Positions 16,943 to 25,410 of a stretch of DNA of 64,000 bases are shown here, one piece after another. The translations under genes and the position numbers were made by a program. The stretch covers positions 62,001 to 126,000 of the forward strand of contig NZ_JARXWI010000006.1 in the NCBI RefSeq assembly GCF_029893085.1. The letters are read 5' to 3'. Numbering within the stretch: position 1 is the stretch's first letter; every line of letters begins with the position of its first letter. Origin of the DNA: Parabacteroides sp. PFB2-10 (GTDB lineage Bacteria > Bacteroidota > Bacteroidia > Bacteroidales > Tannerellaceae). The notes below the pieces were generated by a model. The model saw only the letters and a program-made list of their open reading frames with translations, ran no database searches and was not told the DNA's origin.

Positions 16943-17575
16943 ATGGATTGGACAAGAGAATATATCGCTAAGATGCCGAGTTTTGGCGCTTTTGAAGCAC
17001 ATGTTTTAATGATAGAAGAATCTATCGAAACAAATGCATCGCTATGCATTGAAACTTGTAAAAGTCTAATCGAAGGAATATGTAAAACCATCCTAACCAA
17101 TAAGAATATCATATACAAACAGAGCGAGTCTTTTCAGGGTTTAGTTCGCAAAACTGTTGATACAATAACTCCTTCTTGTTATAATAATGAGAAGATTTGT
17201 GAATTATCAAGACGAATTGCCGCCGTTACACAAACGATTGCAGAATTCAGAAATGACTGTGGCTTTGCCTCGCATGGAAAAGATATAAAAGAGCCTCGAA
17301 TAGACAGGAGCTTATCCTTGCTAACCTATAAAATAACTGATGTTCTTGGAGGGTTTATCTTACACTATTACATAAAGTATAATAAGCCCCAAAGGAATGG
17401 TCGAATACACTACGAAGATTGCCAGATGTTCAATGAGTATTTTGACTATGCAAACCCTTTGGTTATTGGATTACTTAGCCTTTCTGCTTCGGAAGCTTTG
17501 TACCAACAAGACTACCATGCATACAGAGAGGAATATCTATACTATTTAGAGACTAAAGATGAATTTGATACTTAA
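16943..17575 (+). CDS. Abortive-infection C-terminal (Abi_C)-like protein
   Basis: This 210-aa protein resembles the Abi_C domain family seen beside type I RM genes: a helix with SLCIETCKSLIEGICKTIL at residues 33-51, and the hallmark FRNDCGFASHGKD near residues 104-116, comparable to the RN-x(2,4)-G-x-(A/S)HG motif. There is no signal peptide or transmembrane helix. It lies between the last hsdS fragment (13 bp) and hsdR (11 bp) in the same operon, so it is expressed with the RM system and may add an abortive or toxic layer. The family is inferred from the motif alone; function is not known. Confidence 0.55.
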   Translation: MDWTREYIAKMPSFGAFEAHVLMIEESIETNASLCIETCKSLIEGICKTILTNKNIIYKQSESFQGLVRKTVDTITPSCYNNEKICELSRRIAAVTQTIAEFRNDCGFASHGKDIKEPRIDRSLSLLTYKITDVLGGFILHYYIKYNKPQRNGRIHYEDCQMFNEYFDYANPLVIGLLSLSASEALYQQDYHAYREEYLYYLETKDEFDT

Positions 17576-17586
17576 AACGATATAAT

Positions 17587-20500
17587 ATGTCATTCACAGA
17601 GAACAGCTACGAACAGGCTCTTATCAAGCTATATCAAAAGTTAGGATACGAGTATTTATATGGTCCGGATGTTGAACGGGACTATTATGTTCCTTTTTAT
17701 GAAGCTCAATTAAAACAAAGCCTTATTGAACTGAATAGGTCGATACCACAAATCGGTATTGAAGAGGCTATTTCTAAGTTGAAAAATCTGGATACAGGTA
17801 GCTTGACTCAACGAAATGAACATTTCATGGATTATCTCCAACATGGCATAGAGGTTAGTTACTTTGACGGAAAAGAACAACAAAGCAATCTCGTTTACCT
17901 GATAGATTATGATTATGAACATATTCATAAAAACACATTCCAAATCATAAATCAGTGGACTTTTGTTGAAAAATCCGAAAAACGCCCGGACTTGGTTGTT
18001 TTCATAAATGGATTGCCACTTGCTATTGTTGAAATCAAATCTCCATCACGAGAAGAGACTGATGCATCTGCCGCTTATCGCCAATTGCGAAACTATATGC
18101 AAGAAATCCCATCTATGTTTGTATATAATGCAATCTGTGTGATGACTGACATGAGTGCGTCTAAAGCGGGCACCATAACCAGTAAAGAGGATCGTTACAT
18201 GGAGTGGAAAACCAAAGATGGAAGTTATGAAAGCACGCAATTTGCCGATTACGATACCTTCTTTGAGGGAATCTTTGTTAAAGAGCGCTTTTTAGATATA
18301 ATCAAAAATTATATTTGTTTCTCTAAGGATGACAAAAGCGAATCTATCAAGATATTAGCAGGATATCATCAATACTTCGCCGTAAGCAAAGCGATTGAAC
18401 GAACCAAACAAGCTATAGGGAATGATGGCAAAGTTGGTGTCTTTTGGCACACACAAGGAAGTGGGAAATCGCTCTCTATGGTTTTCTATGCTCATTTACT
18501 CCAACATTCTTTATCTCAACCAACGATTGTAGTTATAACCGACCGGAATGACCTTGATGATCAGTTATACACACAATTTGCAAAATGCAAGCAATTCTTG
18601 AGACAAACACCAATACAAGCCAAAAGTAGGGAAAACCTCAAAGAGTTGCTTCTAGGTAGGGAGGCGAATGGGATTATATTTACTACCATGCAGAAGTTTG
18701 AGGAATCAAACGAGCCATTGTCTGAAAGACGGAATATAATCGTTATGACCGATGAAGCACATAGGGGACAATACGGCTTTGAAGAAAAGATTCGTCTCAC
18801 AAAGAACAAAGAAGGCAAAGAAGAGGCTAAAGTCGTTATAGGTGCTGCTCGTATTATTCACGATTCTTTACCCAATGCATCTTTTATCGGATTTACCGGC
18901 ACGCCCATATCAACAAAAGACAAAGATACACAAGAGGTCTTTGGAAATTATATTGACGTTTATGACATGACCCAGGCTGTAGAAGATGGAGCTACTCGTC
19001 CTGTATTCTATGAATCGCGTGTTATCAATTTGAAATTGGAAGAAGAAACACTTAAATTAATCGATGCAGAATATGAAAGCTTGGCCGAAGAGGGAGCAGA
19101 GGTAGAGCAGTTAGAAAAAAGCAAACAAGAACTATCTCATCTCGATGTCATACTTGGAGCTCCTGAAACTATTGATTCGCTTTGCATAGATATTATCAAA
19201 CACTATGAAGAAAACCGTCAGTTTGAACTGACAGGAAAGGCTATGATTGTCGCTTATTCACGATCTATCGCCATTGATATCTATAAAAAAATACTTGAAC
19301 TACGTCCGAAATGGGATGAGAAGGTAAAAGTAGTCATGACTGGCGGAAATAATGACCCGGAAGAATGGCACTCAATTGTTGGTAACAAGCAATACAAGAA
19401 AGAATTGGCTAAAAAGTTCAAAGATAATGAAGACCCGATGAAGATTGCCATTGTCGTTGATATGTGGCTTACAGGATTCGATGTGCCATCGCTTGCAACA
19501 ATGTATGTTTATAAACCGATGAAGGGGCATAATCTGATGCAAGCGATAGCGCGTGTCAATAGGGTATTCTTAGATAAAGCAGGAGGTCTTGTTGTTGACT
19601 ATATAGGTATTGCTAAAGCCCTGAAAGATGCCATGCGCGATTATACCAAACGAGATAAGAGTAATTTTGAGAAATTAGATATAAAGGAAACGGCGCTATC
19701 CAAGTTCAAAGAAAAGTTAGAAGTCTGTCGAGATATATTCCACGGATATGATTATGGAAGTTTTCAAACAGGAACAGATGCCGACAGAGCGCAGTTAATA
19801 AAGGGTGGAGTGAACTTCATTATGTCTCCTGATAAGGAGGCGCAAAGAGATGCATTCTTAAAGGAAGCAAAATTATTGCATGACGCAATTACTTTGTGTC
19901 GTAGTTTGTTAGATAATAAACTGCGTTTTGAAGCTGCATTCTTTGAAACTGTCCGTATATTGTTGAGTAGAATGTCCGGCAAGGGAAAGGTTTCAAAACG
20001 AGAAATCAACGAACGGATTGGTGAACTCTTAAAGCAAAGCATAAAGAGCCAAGGAGTTATCAACCTATTCTCGGATGTTAAGACAGAGTTTTCGCTATTC
20101 GATGCTGCCTTCTTGGACGAGATATCAAAGATGAAAGAGAAAAATATAGCCATAGAATTACTTAAACGCTTATTGGCAGAAAGAGTAAGCCTTTACAAAA
20201 GAACCAATCTTGTACAGGCAGAAAAATTCTCTGAAATGTTAAATCAAGCTTTATCAAACTACCTCAAAGGAATGCTTACCAATGAAGAAGTGATTCAGGA
20301 ACTTCTAAAAATGGCAAAAAATATAGCCGAAACAGAAAATGAGAAGAATGAGCTTGGGCTCAATGCGGAAGAAAAAGCTTTCTATGACGCATTAACTAAA
20401 CCAAGAGCCGTTCAAGATTTCTATACAAACGAACAGTTAGTCGAAATGACTAAAGAGTTAACTGATATGCTACGTAAGAATAGGACTATTGACTGGCAAA

Positions 20501-20757
20501 AGAAAGAGTCAGCAAGAGCAGGTATGCGCCGACTCGTAAAACGTCTATTGAAGAAGTACAAATATCCACCAGAAGAATCTGAAAATGCGATGGCTGTTCT
20601 TCTGAAACAATGTGAAGAATGGAGTGATAATCCATCAGATTCCACTGACTTATCTGACTCGAGGCATAAGCTTTATAAAACAACTCTCAATGATGAATTT
20701 GTGCAACAAGCGGCTGAACCTATTGTAAAATACGGTAAAGATAAGAACGAATTATAA
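17587..20757 (+). CDS. hsdR: Type I restriction enzyme R subunit (translocase-endonuclease)
   Basis: HsdR gives the ATP-dependent DNA translocation and cleavage activity of the type I complex. The nuclease domain shows PDLVVFINGLPLAIVEIKSP, with D near residue 134 and E-x-K near residue 149, and a downstream RQLRNYMQ helix. The helicase core has Walker A HTQGSGKSLSM near residues 289-299, DEAH (MTDEAHRGQYGF) near residue 389, TGTP near 437, and the late motif MQAIARVNR near residue 655. At 1056 aa it is full length. It follows the Abi_C-like gene by 11 bp. No lesion is seen, so with hsdM and the complete hsdS the system should restrict. Confidence 0.96.
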   Translation: MSFTENSYEQALIKLYQKLGYEYLYGPDVERDYYVPFYEAQLKQSLIELNRSIPQIGIEEAISKLKNLDTGSLTQRNEHFMDYLQHGIEVSYFDGKEQQSNLVYLIDYDYEHIHKNTFQIINQWTFVEKSEKRPDLVVFINGLPLAIVEIKSPSREETDASAAYRQLRNYMQEIPSMFVYNAICVMTDMSASKAGTITSKEDRYMEWKTKDGSYESTQFADYDTFFEGIFVKERFLDIIKNYICFSKDDKSESIKILAGYHQYFAVSKAIERTKQAIGNDGKVGVFWHTQGSGKSLSMVFYAHLLQHSLSQPTIVVITDRNDLDDQLYTQFAKCKQFLRQTPIQAKSRENLKELLLGREANGIIFTTMQKFEESNEPLSERRNIIVMTDEAHRGQYGFEEKIRLTKNKEGKEEAKVVIGAARIIHDSLPNASFIGFTGTPISTKDKDTQEVFGNYIDVYDMTQAVEDGATRPVFYESRVINLKLEEETLKLIDAEYESLAEEGAEVEQLEKSKQELSHLDVILGAPETIDSLCIDIIKHYEENRQFELTGKAMIVAYSRSIAIDIYKKILELRPKWDEKVKVVMTGGNNDPEEWHSIVGNKQYKKELAKKFKDNEDPMKIAIVVDMWLTGFDVPSLATMYVYKPMKGHNLMQAIARVNRVFLDKAGGLVVDYIGIAKALKDAMRDYTKRDKSNFEKLDIKETALSKFKEKLEVCRDIFHGYDYGSFQTGTDADRAQLIKGGVNFIMSPDKEAQRDAFLKEAKLLHDAITLCRSLLDNKLRFEAAFFETVRILLSRMSGKGKVSKREINERIGELLKQSIKSQGVINLFSDVKTEFSLFDAAFLDEISKMKEKNIAIELLKRLLAERVSLYKRTNLVQAEKFSEMLNQALSNYLKGMLTNEEVIQELLKMAKNIAETENEKNELGLNAEEKAFYDALTKPRAVQDFYTNEQLVEMTKELTDMLRKNRTIDWQKKESARAGMRRLVKRLLKKYKYPPEESENAMAVLLKQCEEWSDNPSDSTDLSDSRHKLYKTTLNDEFVQQAAEPIVKYGKDKNEL

Positions 20758-20772
20758 ATACTTTTTTTGATT

Positions 20773-21444
20773 ATGACTAAATTAGAAACATTATACAACT
20801 CCATACGTGGACTTAAAGAATTAGGTTTACCTTTGAATGAAGAGACCCTGAAGGCGGTAGATCAACTGGAAGAAGAATTGATTAAAGATGATGTAATACC
20901 TCGACTTTCAGATAGTATAGAGCCTATCATAACTAAGATAGAACGTCCAATTGTCTTAGTTGTCGATTATATTCCGGGGGAAAACTTGTCTGTTCGCTTA
21001 ACTCGTAAACGGGTTATTACAGATGAAAAAGAAACAAAACAATACCCTCTCTCTTCAGAGCGAAAGGAAGCCCAAGAAAAAGTATATGCGACTAACGAAA
21101 AAGTTAAAAAGAAAAAAACTGAACGAAAAATGAAGTTCGCTAATAAGGCGAAAAAGACCCGTCTTTCTGTTAAATTTCCAGACGGTACAATTATTGAAAA
21201 TTCATATGCTTATGAAACTTTTATAAATACTATCCTCAGAATAGGAGTAGAAAAAGTTGCCGAGCTAAATATGAAATGGGTTGGTCTTCCACTTGTTTCA
21301 AAAGCAAAAGATGACTTTTATAACCAACATGAAATAGAAGGTGGTTGGTGGATTGTCACTCATTCGGCCACAAATCAAAAAAGATTGCAATTGGAAGAGA
21401 TGTCCAAGAGATTAAAATTGGGGTTAAACGTGGAGATAATATAA
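20773..21444 (+). CDS. Unknown protein after hsdR
   Basis: The ATG at 20773 is preferred over a TTG two codons upstream. The product, about 223 aa, is not recognised. It has a helical N-terminal part (TLYNSIRGLKELGLPLNEET), a strongly basic middle rich in Lys/Arg (KVKKKKTERKMKFANKAKKT), and a C-terminal segment LSVKFPDGTIIENSYAYETF with GGWWIVTHS, which suggests a small nucleic-acid-binding or helix-turn-helix-like module. It starts 15 bp after hsdR and precedes fic copy 2 by 38 bp, so it belongs to the type I operon. Function is unknown. Confidence 0.6.
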   Translation: MTKLETLYNSIRGLKELGLPLNEETLKAVDQLEEELIKDDVIPRLSDSIEPIITKIERPIVLVVDYIPGENLSVRLTRKRVITDEKETKQYPLSSERKEAQEKVYATNEKVKKKKTERKMKFANKAKKTRLSVKFPDGTIIENSYAYETFINTILRIGVEKVAELNMKWVGLPLVSKAKDDFYNQHEIEGGWWIVTHSATNQKRLQLEEMSKRLKLGLNVEII

Positions 21445-21482
21445 TTCAGTGGGCAACTGTAGTATAAGCAAATAAATATCGC

Positions 21483-22514
21483 ATGAAGAAGACTAATAAA
21501 GAACAACTTCTCCAGCTTATTGATGAATACAATCAATTAGGAATTGGGCTGCAGATAGATCATGATAAGTACTATCTCTATTCTCTTATTACGCACTCTA
21601 CTGCCATAGAAGGTTCTACGGTAACGGAGATCGAAAACCAGTTACTCTTTGATGAAGGTATTTCTGCTAAAGGACGGACGATTGGCGAGCAGATGATGAA
21701 CCTTGATCTAAAAGCGGCTTATGAACACAGTATGAAGTTGGCAAAGCAACATACTGATTTCACTACAGAGATGCTCAAATCCCTTTCTGCTATTGTGATG
21801 AAAAATACCGGTAGTGTCTATAATACCATGCAGGGTTCATTCGATTCTTCGAAAGGAGATCTTCGTTTAGTAAACGTAACAGCAGGTACAGGGGGAAGTT
21901 CTTATATGAATTATCTGAAAGTCCCGGTTCGATTGGAAGAGTTTTGCCAGCAAATGAATGATCGCAGAAATTCCCTATTGCTAAGCGACGATATAATAGA
22001 AAAGTATCTTTTGAGTTTTGATGCTCACTATTTACTCGTAACTATTCATCCGTGGGTAGATGGTAACGGTAGAATGTCTCGTCTTGTGATGAATCATCTG
22101 CAATTTGAACTTGATCTTATTCCTACCAAAGTGGAAAAAGATAACAAAGTGGAATATATACAGGCATTGATTGACTCTCGTGAACAAGATTCCTTAGAGC
22201 CTTTCCGTGAGTTTATATTGGCGGAACATATCCGCAATTTGCACAAAGAGATAGAAGCCTATAAAAAATCAAATGAATTTGATCCACTAAAAACGTCAAG
22301 TGAACCTCAAGAACCCCAAAGTGAACCTCAAGAGATAACAATAGAACAGATTATACTGGAAGAGATTCGGAAAAACAATAAAATTACAAGGGAAGGATTG
22401 GTTGAAATTACCAATACTAGTTTAAGCACCATTAAACGTAGACTTAAGAAGATGAGTGACAAGGTAGTCTTTGTTGGTAGTGGATATAGCGGGCATTGGG
22501 AAATAAAAAAATAG
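21483..22514 (+). CDS. Fic family protein, copy 2 (class II-type)
   Basis: This is a close paralogue of the gene at 6961-7989, with the same first 17 residues. The catalytic HPWVDGNGRMSR, the inhibitory STAIEGS and the C-terminal winged-helix-like segment are all kept. Differences cluster in surface positions (for example HTDFTTEMLKS against HTEFNTKMLKS). The linker holds the EPQEPQSEPQE units whose DNA is also found in the remnant at 11466. It follows the post-hsdR gene and precedes a zinc-ribbon gene by 4 bp. As in module A, a VbhA-like gene lies at the end of the operon but not adjacent. Confidence 0.9.
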   Translation: MKKTNKEQLLQLIDEYNQLGIGLQIDHDKYYLYSLITHSTAIEGSTVTEIENQLLFDEGISAKGRTIGEQMMNLDLKAAYEHSMKLAKQHTDFTTEMLKSLSAIVMKNTGSVYNTMQGSFDSSKGDLRLVNVTAGTGGSSYMNYLKVPVRLEEFCQQMNDRRNSLLLSDDIIEKYLLSFDAHYLLVTIHPWVDGNGRMSRLVMNHLQFELDLIPTKVEKDNKVEYIQALIDSREQDSLEPFREFILAEHIRNLHKEIEAYKKSNEFDPLKTSSEPQEPQSEPQEITIEQIILEEIRKNNKITREGLVEITNTSLSTIKRRLKKMSDKVVFVGSGYSGHWEIKK

Positions 22515-22518
22515 AATT

Positions 22519-22782
22519 ATGAGAAAATTAGAAGAATTAAATGGAAAATACACATGGATTCTACGATGCGATACATGTGCTAGTGATGACCAGTTTGAAA
22601 TCTCAGAAGATCAATCTTACATTAAATGTATCTGTTGTGATCGTGAGTATTTGGGCGGTATAGAAGAACTCAAAGAATATAACAGCGCATCATTAGAACA
22701 GATTAAAATCGATTTGGCAAAAGATGCAAAGAAGGTTGTAGAGGAAGAGTTACGAAAAGCTTTTAAGGGATTTCTCAAATGA
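22519..22782 (+). CDS. Small zinc-ribbon-like protein
   Basis: The 87-aa product carries two cysteine pairs, CDTC near residues 18-21 and CICC near residues 37-40, the spacing of a small zinc ribbon, followed by a charged helix (LEQIKIDLAKDAKKVVEEEL). No family is recognised. It begins 4 bp after fic copy 2 and its stop overlaps the next start in an ATGA arrangement at 22779-22782, which indicates translational coupling to the membrane protein. It is part of the cargo that replaces the DUF4365-type gene of module A. Confidence 0.6.
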   Translation: MRKLEELNGKYTWILRCDTCASDDQFEISEDQSYIKCICCDREYLGGIEELKEYNSASLEQIKIDLAKDAKKVVEEELRKAFKGFLK

Positions 22783-23195
22783 ATGAAAAGGTTATTTCAT
22801 TGATAAATTGGATTATTTCCCATTGGGAGATTACTACTTCCATAATTGTAGCCATTACAGCTGTCATTTCTTTTCTGTATAAATGGAGAAAGAAGTGGGT
22901 TGCCAATAATCATGCTGAATTACGAGCTAATATTTTCCCTCAAAAACCAAGCCGTATAATCCGTATTTATAATCCATCAGAAGCTGAGGCGACAAATATT
23001 AGGGTTGAAGGTTTGGAAATTGATAACATAGCAGTATATCCTATCGACTTACCTTTTCCATCATTGAAGTCTAAAGCTCGGTTTGATATTAAGGTATCAC
23101 CATTCAGTTCATCTCCTGACTATCTTAAAATTAAAATAATTTGGGATGATAAATCTGGTAAAAACCATGAAGCTTTCGAGGTACTACAACTGTAA
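22779..23195 (+). CDS. Single-pass membrane protein of unknown function
   Basis: The 138-aa product has one transmembrane helix near residues 17-36 (ITTSIIVAITAVISFLYKW) followed by basic residues (RKKWV), which suggests that the C-terminal domain lies in the cytoplasm. That domain, with strands such as SRIIRIYNPSEAEATNIRVE and LKIKIIWDD, looks like a beta-sandwich. The start overlaps the zinc-ribbon gene by 4 bp. A membrane anchor in a Fic/VbhA defence operon may mean an effector that acts at the membrane, but nothing in the sequence proves it. Confidence 0.6.
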   Translation: MNEKVISLINWIISHWEITTSIIVAITAVISFLYKWRKKWVANNHAELRANIFPQKPSRIIRIYNPSEAEATNIRVEGLEIDNIAVYPIDLPFPSLKSKARFDIKVSPFSSSPDYLKIKIIWDDKSGKNHEAFEVLQL

Positions 23196-23215
23196 AAACA
23201 CAAAAGAACTTAGCA

Positions 23216-23473
23216 ATGCAAATCTTCGAAGAATACCTCCAACACCCCGACCCAGAAAAGCGAGAAAGAGCCGCTAACTGGCGAATGGCAATTGGTCTGC
23301 AAGCAGTCGATGGCTTGAAGACCTCGAACTACTTGGTTGAAATTGCTCGAAGACAGATAGAAGGGGAGATAACAATGGATGAAGTGCAAGAGTTAATTTC
23401 AGCGCATTATCAGGCAAAAAAGAAGCAGAAGAGTGATGCGGATAAGGCAGTGGAAACAGAAAAAAGGCTATAA
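23216..23473 (+). CDS. VbhA-like antitoxin family protein, copy 2
   Basis: From residue 3 onward the protein is the same as the one at 9715-9972, because the DNA is identical from 23224. Only the start differs (MQI against MTN), so the upstream cargo genes change while this gene stays fixed. It has the same degenerate inhibitory segment LQAVDG. It lies 20 bp after the membrane-protein gene and closes module B. Perfect identity between two copies 13.5 kb apart, when the fic genes have diverged more, points to recent duplication or gene conversion. Confidence 0.65.
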   Translation: MQIFEEYLQHPDPEKRERAANWRMAIGLQAVDGLKTSNYLVEIARRQIEGEITMDEVQELISAHYQAKKKQKSDADKAVETEKRL

Positions 23474-23587
23474 AACGGGATTTTCACTCTCCCGTAATTT
23501 CGCCAAAGCGTTGCAAACACCAGTACTTCAGCATGTTAATACTTCTCTAATTTGGTAAAATGAAGAAAAACAGTACATTTGTACCGT
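23224..23587 (+). repeat. 364-bp perfect direct repeat, right copy
   Basis: Identical to 9723-10086 at an offset of 13501 bases; beyond 23587 similarity falls and ends near 23700. Recombination between the copies would excise the whole type I module as a circle of about 13.5 kb. Confidence 0.93.
23551..23581 (+). promoter_or_regulatory. Consensus promoter inside the right repeat
   Basis: TTTG at 23551-23554, 19 bases, TACATTTG at 23574-23581; the same as the promoter at 10050-10080. Transcription would run toward the DUF2130 gene, whose start is about 470 bp away. Confidence 0.7.
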
Positions 23588-24056
23588 ACGAAACGCTAAA
23601 TAATTGGTTTTCAATACATTCTATACACTTGTTTTTTGAGCTTTGTACCGTTAAAAATGCTATTTAGCTGATAATATGAAATATACATATCCTGCGTGGG
23701 GAAGTGATATGGCTCTCGCAAAAAAAATAGTGGAGCTGTTTAGGATAAGACGACTCTCTAATACAAACATCTTAGTGACATATAAAAATAGGAGAACTGG
23801 AGGAGCTTAGCACATGTTCCATTTTGGAACATACTGCCAATGATGCTAAAAACTATATTGTTGTCACACAACTGCCATTTCTTTATAGCTGAAGTGCATG
23901 AGTTATAAAATTCTCGGTAGTGATAAAGTAATTGAATCTAAACAAATTCGCTATATTTGTATGATACAAGATACGCTTCATCCAAGTCCTAGTAAGCTTG
24001 GCTTTGCATTCAGCTTTCACGTATATTTGTATACGTTAATTATTTATGAAAAAGAG
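23588..24056. other. Gene-free spacer at the right edge of the defence island
   Basis: The first 110 bases are a diverged continuation of the repeat. No gene is seen after that. A TATATTTG near 24021-24028, about 30 bp before the ATG at 24057, is a likely -7 box for the DUF2130 gene, and a second similar box (TATATTTG) lies near 23953. An in-frame ATG at 23898 would extend that gene across both boxes and is not favoured. Confidence 0.5.
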
Positions 24057-25391
24057 ATGAAAGAACTTAAGTGTCCTAATTGCGGGAGTGTGTTTACTGT
24101 GGACGAAGCGGATTATGCTTCGATCGTTAGCCAGGTGAAGAACAATGAGTTTCAGGCCGAGGTGGATCGGCGGTTAGAGGAATTGCACAAACAGCATATT
24201 GCCGAACAGAAATCAGAGGTATTGAAAGCCGAGCAAAGCTTTCAGACGAAGCTTTCCAACAAAGAGGTTGAACTGAATAAAAAGGTGACAGAGATTGCCC
24301 GGCTTACCGAACAGTTGAACGCCATTGCCCAATCCAAGCAACTGGAGTATACCGAAATATTGGCCAAGAAAGAGCAGGAAATAGCCAAACTCAAATCGTC
24401 CATTGAGCAAAAGGAGAGCAGTATAAAGATTGCTGTATTGGAAGAACAGGGGAAAGCGCAACAAACAGCTCAAAAGAAAGATGAACAAATTGCCGAGCTG
24501 AAAAACAAGATTATCCTTGAGCAAAACACGGCGATTGAGCGACAAAACAGCCTGAAGGAGAAATATGAGTCGGAGCTCAAACAGAAGCAGGAACAGGTGG
24601 ATTATTATAAAGACCTGAAATCGCGGATGTCGACCAAAATGGTTGGAGAAACGCTTGAGATACATTGCAACACCGAGTTTAACCGGATGCGCCCTCTCTT
24701 CCCGAATGCTTATTTCGAAAAAGACAACGATGCCTCGGGAGGCAGCAAAGGTGATTTTATTTTCCGCGATTTTGAAGATGGGATAGAATATATATCCATC
24801 ATGTTTGAGATGAAGAATGAGATCGAGACAACAGCCACCAAGCATAAGAATGAAGACTTCCTGAAGAAACTGGATGAGGATCGGACAGCTAAGAATTGTG
24901 AATTCGCCGTCCTGGTGTCTCTGCTTGAGCCCGATAGCGAATTATATAATACAGGGATCGTGGATGTGTCGCACAAATATCCCAGGATGTATGTTATCCG
25001 TCCTCAGTTTTTCATGCCGTTGATTACACTTCTGATGCAAACCTCCAAGAAAAGCCTTGCATACAAAATAGCGCTAAAAGAGGCACAAAGCCAGTCGGTT
25101 GACGTGACCAACTTCGAAAAACAACTGACAGAGTTCAAGGATAGGTTTGGACACAATTATCGCTTAGCCAGTGAAAAGTTTCAAACAGCGATTGCCGAAA
25201 TCGACAAATCGATAGAACATTTGCAAAAGATAAAGAGTGCGCTTCTGGGTTCCGAGAACAACCTCCGGTTAGCCAACAACAAAGCGGAGGAGTTGACCAT
25301 CCGGAAACTAACCTACAAAAACCCCACCATGAAAGCCAAGTTTGACGAGGCCAGGGCTAAAGACCGGCAAATCGAAGAAGAGAACGAGTAA
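24057..25391 (+). CDS. DUF2130 domain-containing coiled-coil protein
   Basis: This protein of about 444 aa starts [13 protein letters not shown] (a CxxC near the N-terminus), continues with a long coiled coil rich in Glu, Lys and Gln (about residues 30-195), and then has the DUF2130 domain ([46 protein letters not shown]), which resembles a restriction-endonuclease-like fold with EMK. The start at 24057 is chosen because the upstream extension lacks family sequence and overlaps promoter-like DNA. Codon use is closer to the core genes than to the island. The molecular role of the family is not established. Confidence 0.85.
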   Translation: MKELKCPNCGSVFTVDEADYASIVSQVKNNEFQAEVDRRLEELHKQHIAEQKSEVLKAEQSFQTKLSNKEVELNKKVTEIARLTEQLNAIAQSKQLEYTEILAKKEQEIAKLKSSIEQKESSIKIAVLEEQGKAQQTAQKKDEQIAELKNKIILEQNTAIERQNSLKEKYESELKQKQEQVDYYKDLKSRMSTKMVGETLEIHCNTEFNRMRPLFPNAYFEKDNDASGGSKGDFIFRDFEDGIEYISIMFEMKNEIETTATKHKNEDFLKKLDEDRTAKNCEFAVLVSLLEPDSELYNTGIVDVSHKYPRMYVIRPQFFMPLITLLMQTSKKSLAYKIALKEAQSQSVDVTNFEKQLTEFKDRFGHNYRLASEKFQTAIAEIDKSIEHLQKIKSALLGSENNLRLANNKAEELTIRKLTYKNPTMKAKFDEARAKDRQIEEENE

Positions 25392-25410
25392 ATAGAGCTA
25401 ACACCCCATC

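Noticed and set aside
23898-24056. N-terminal extension of the DUF2130 protein
   Set aside because: The added residues do not resemble the family, and the stretch holds two promoter-like boxes; the start at 24057 gives the usual CPNCG N-terminus.
24213-24845. 210-codon open frame on the minus strand
   Set aside because: It is antisense to the coiled-coil region of the DUF2130 protein; repetitive Glu/Lys/Gln codons readily give Leu/Phe-rich mirror frames.
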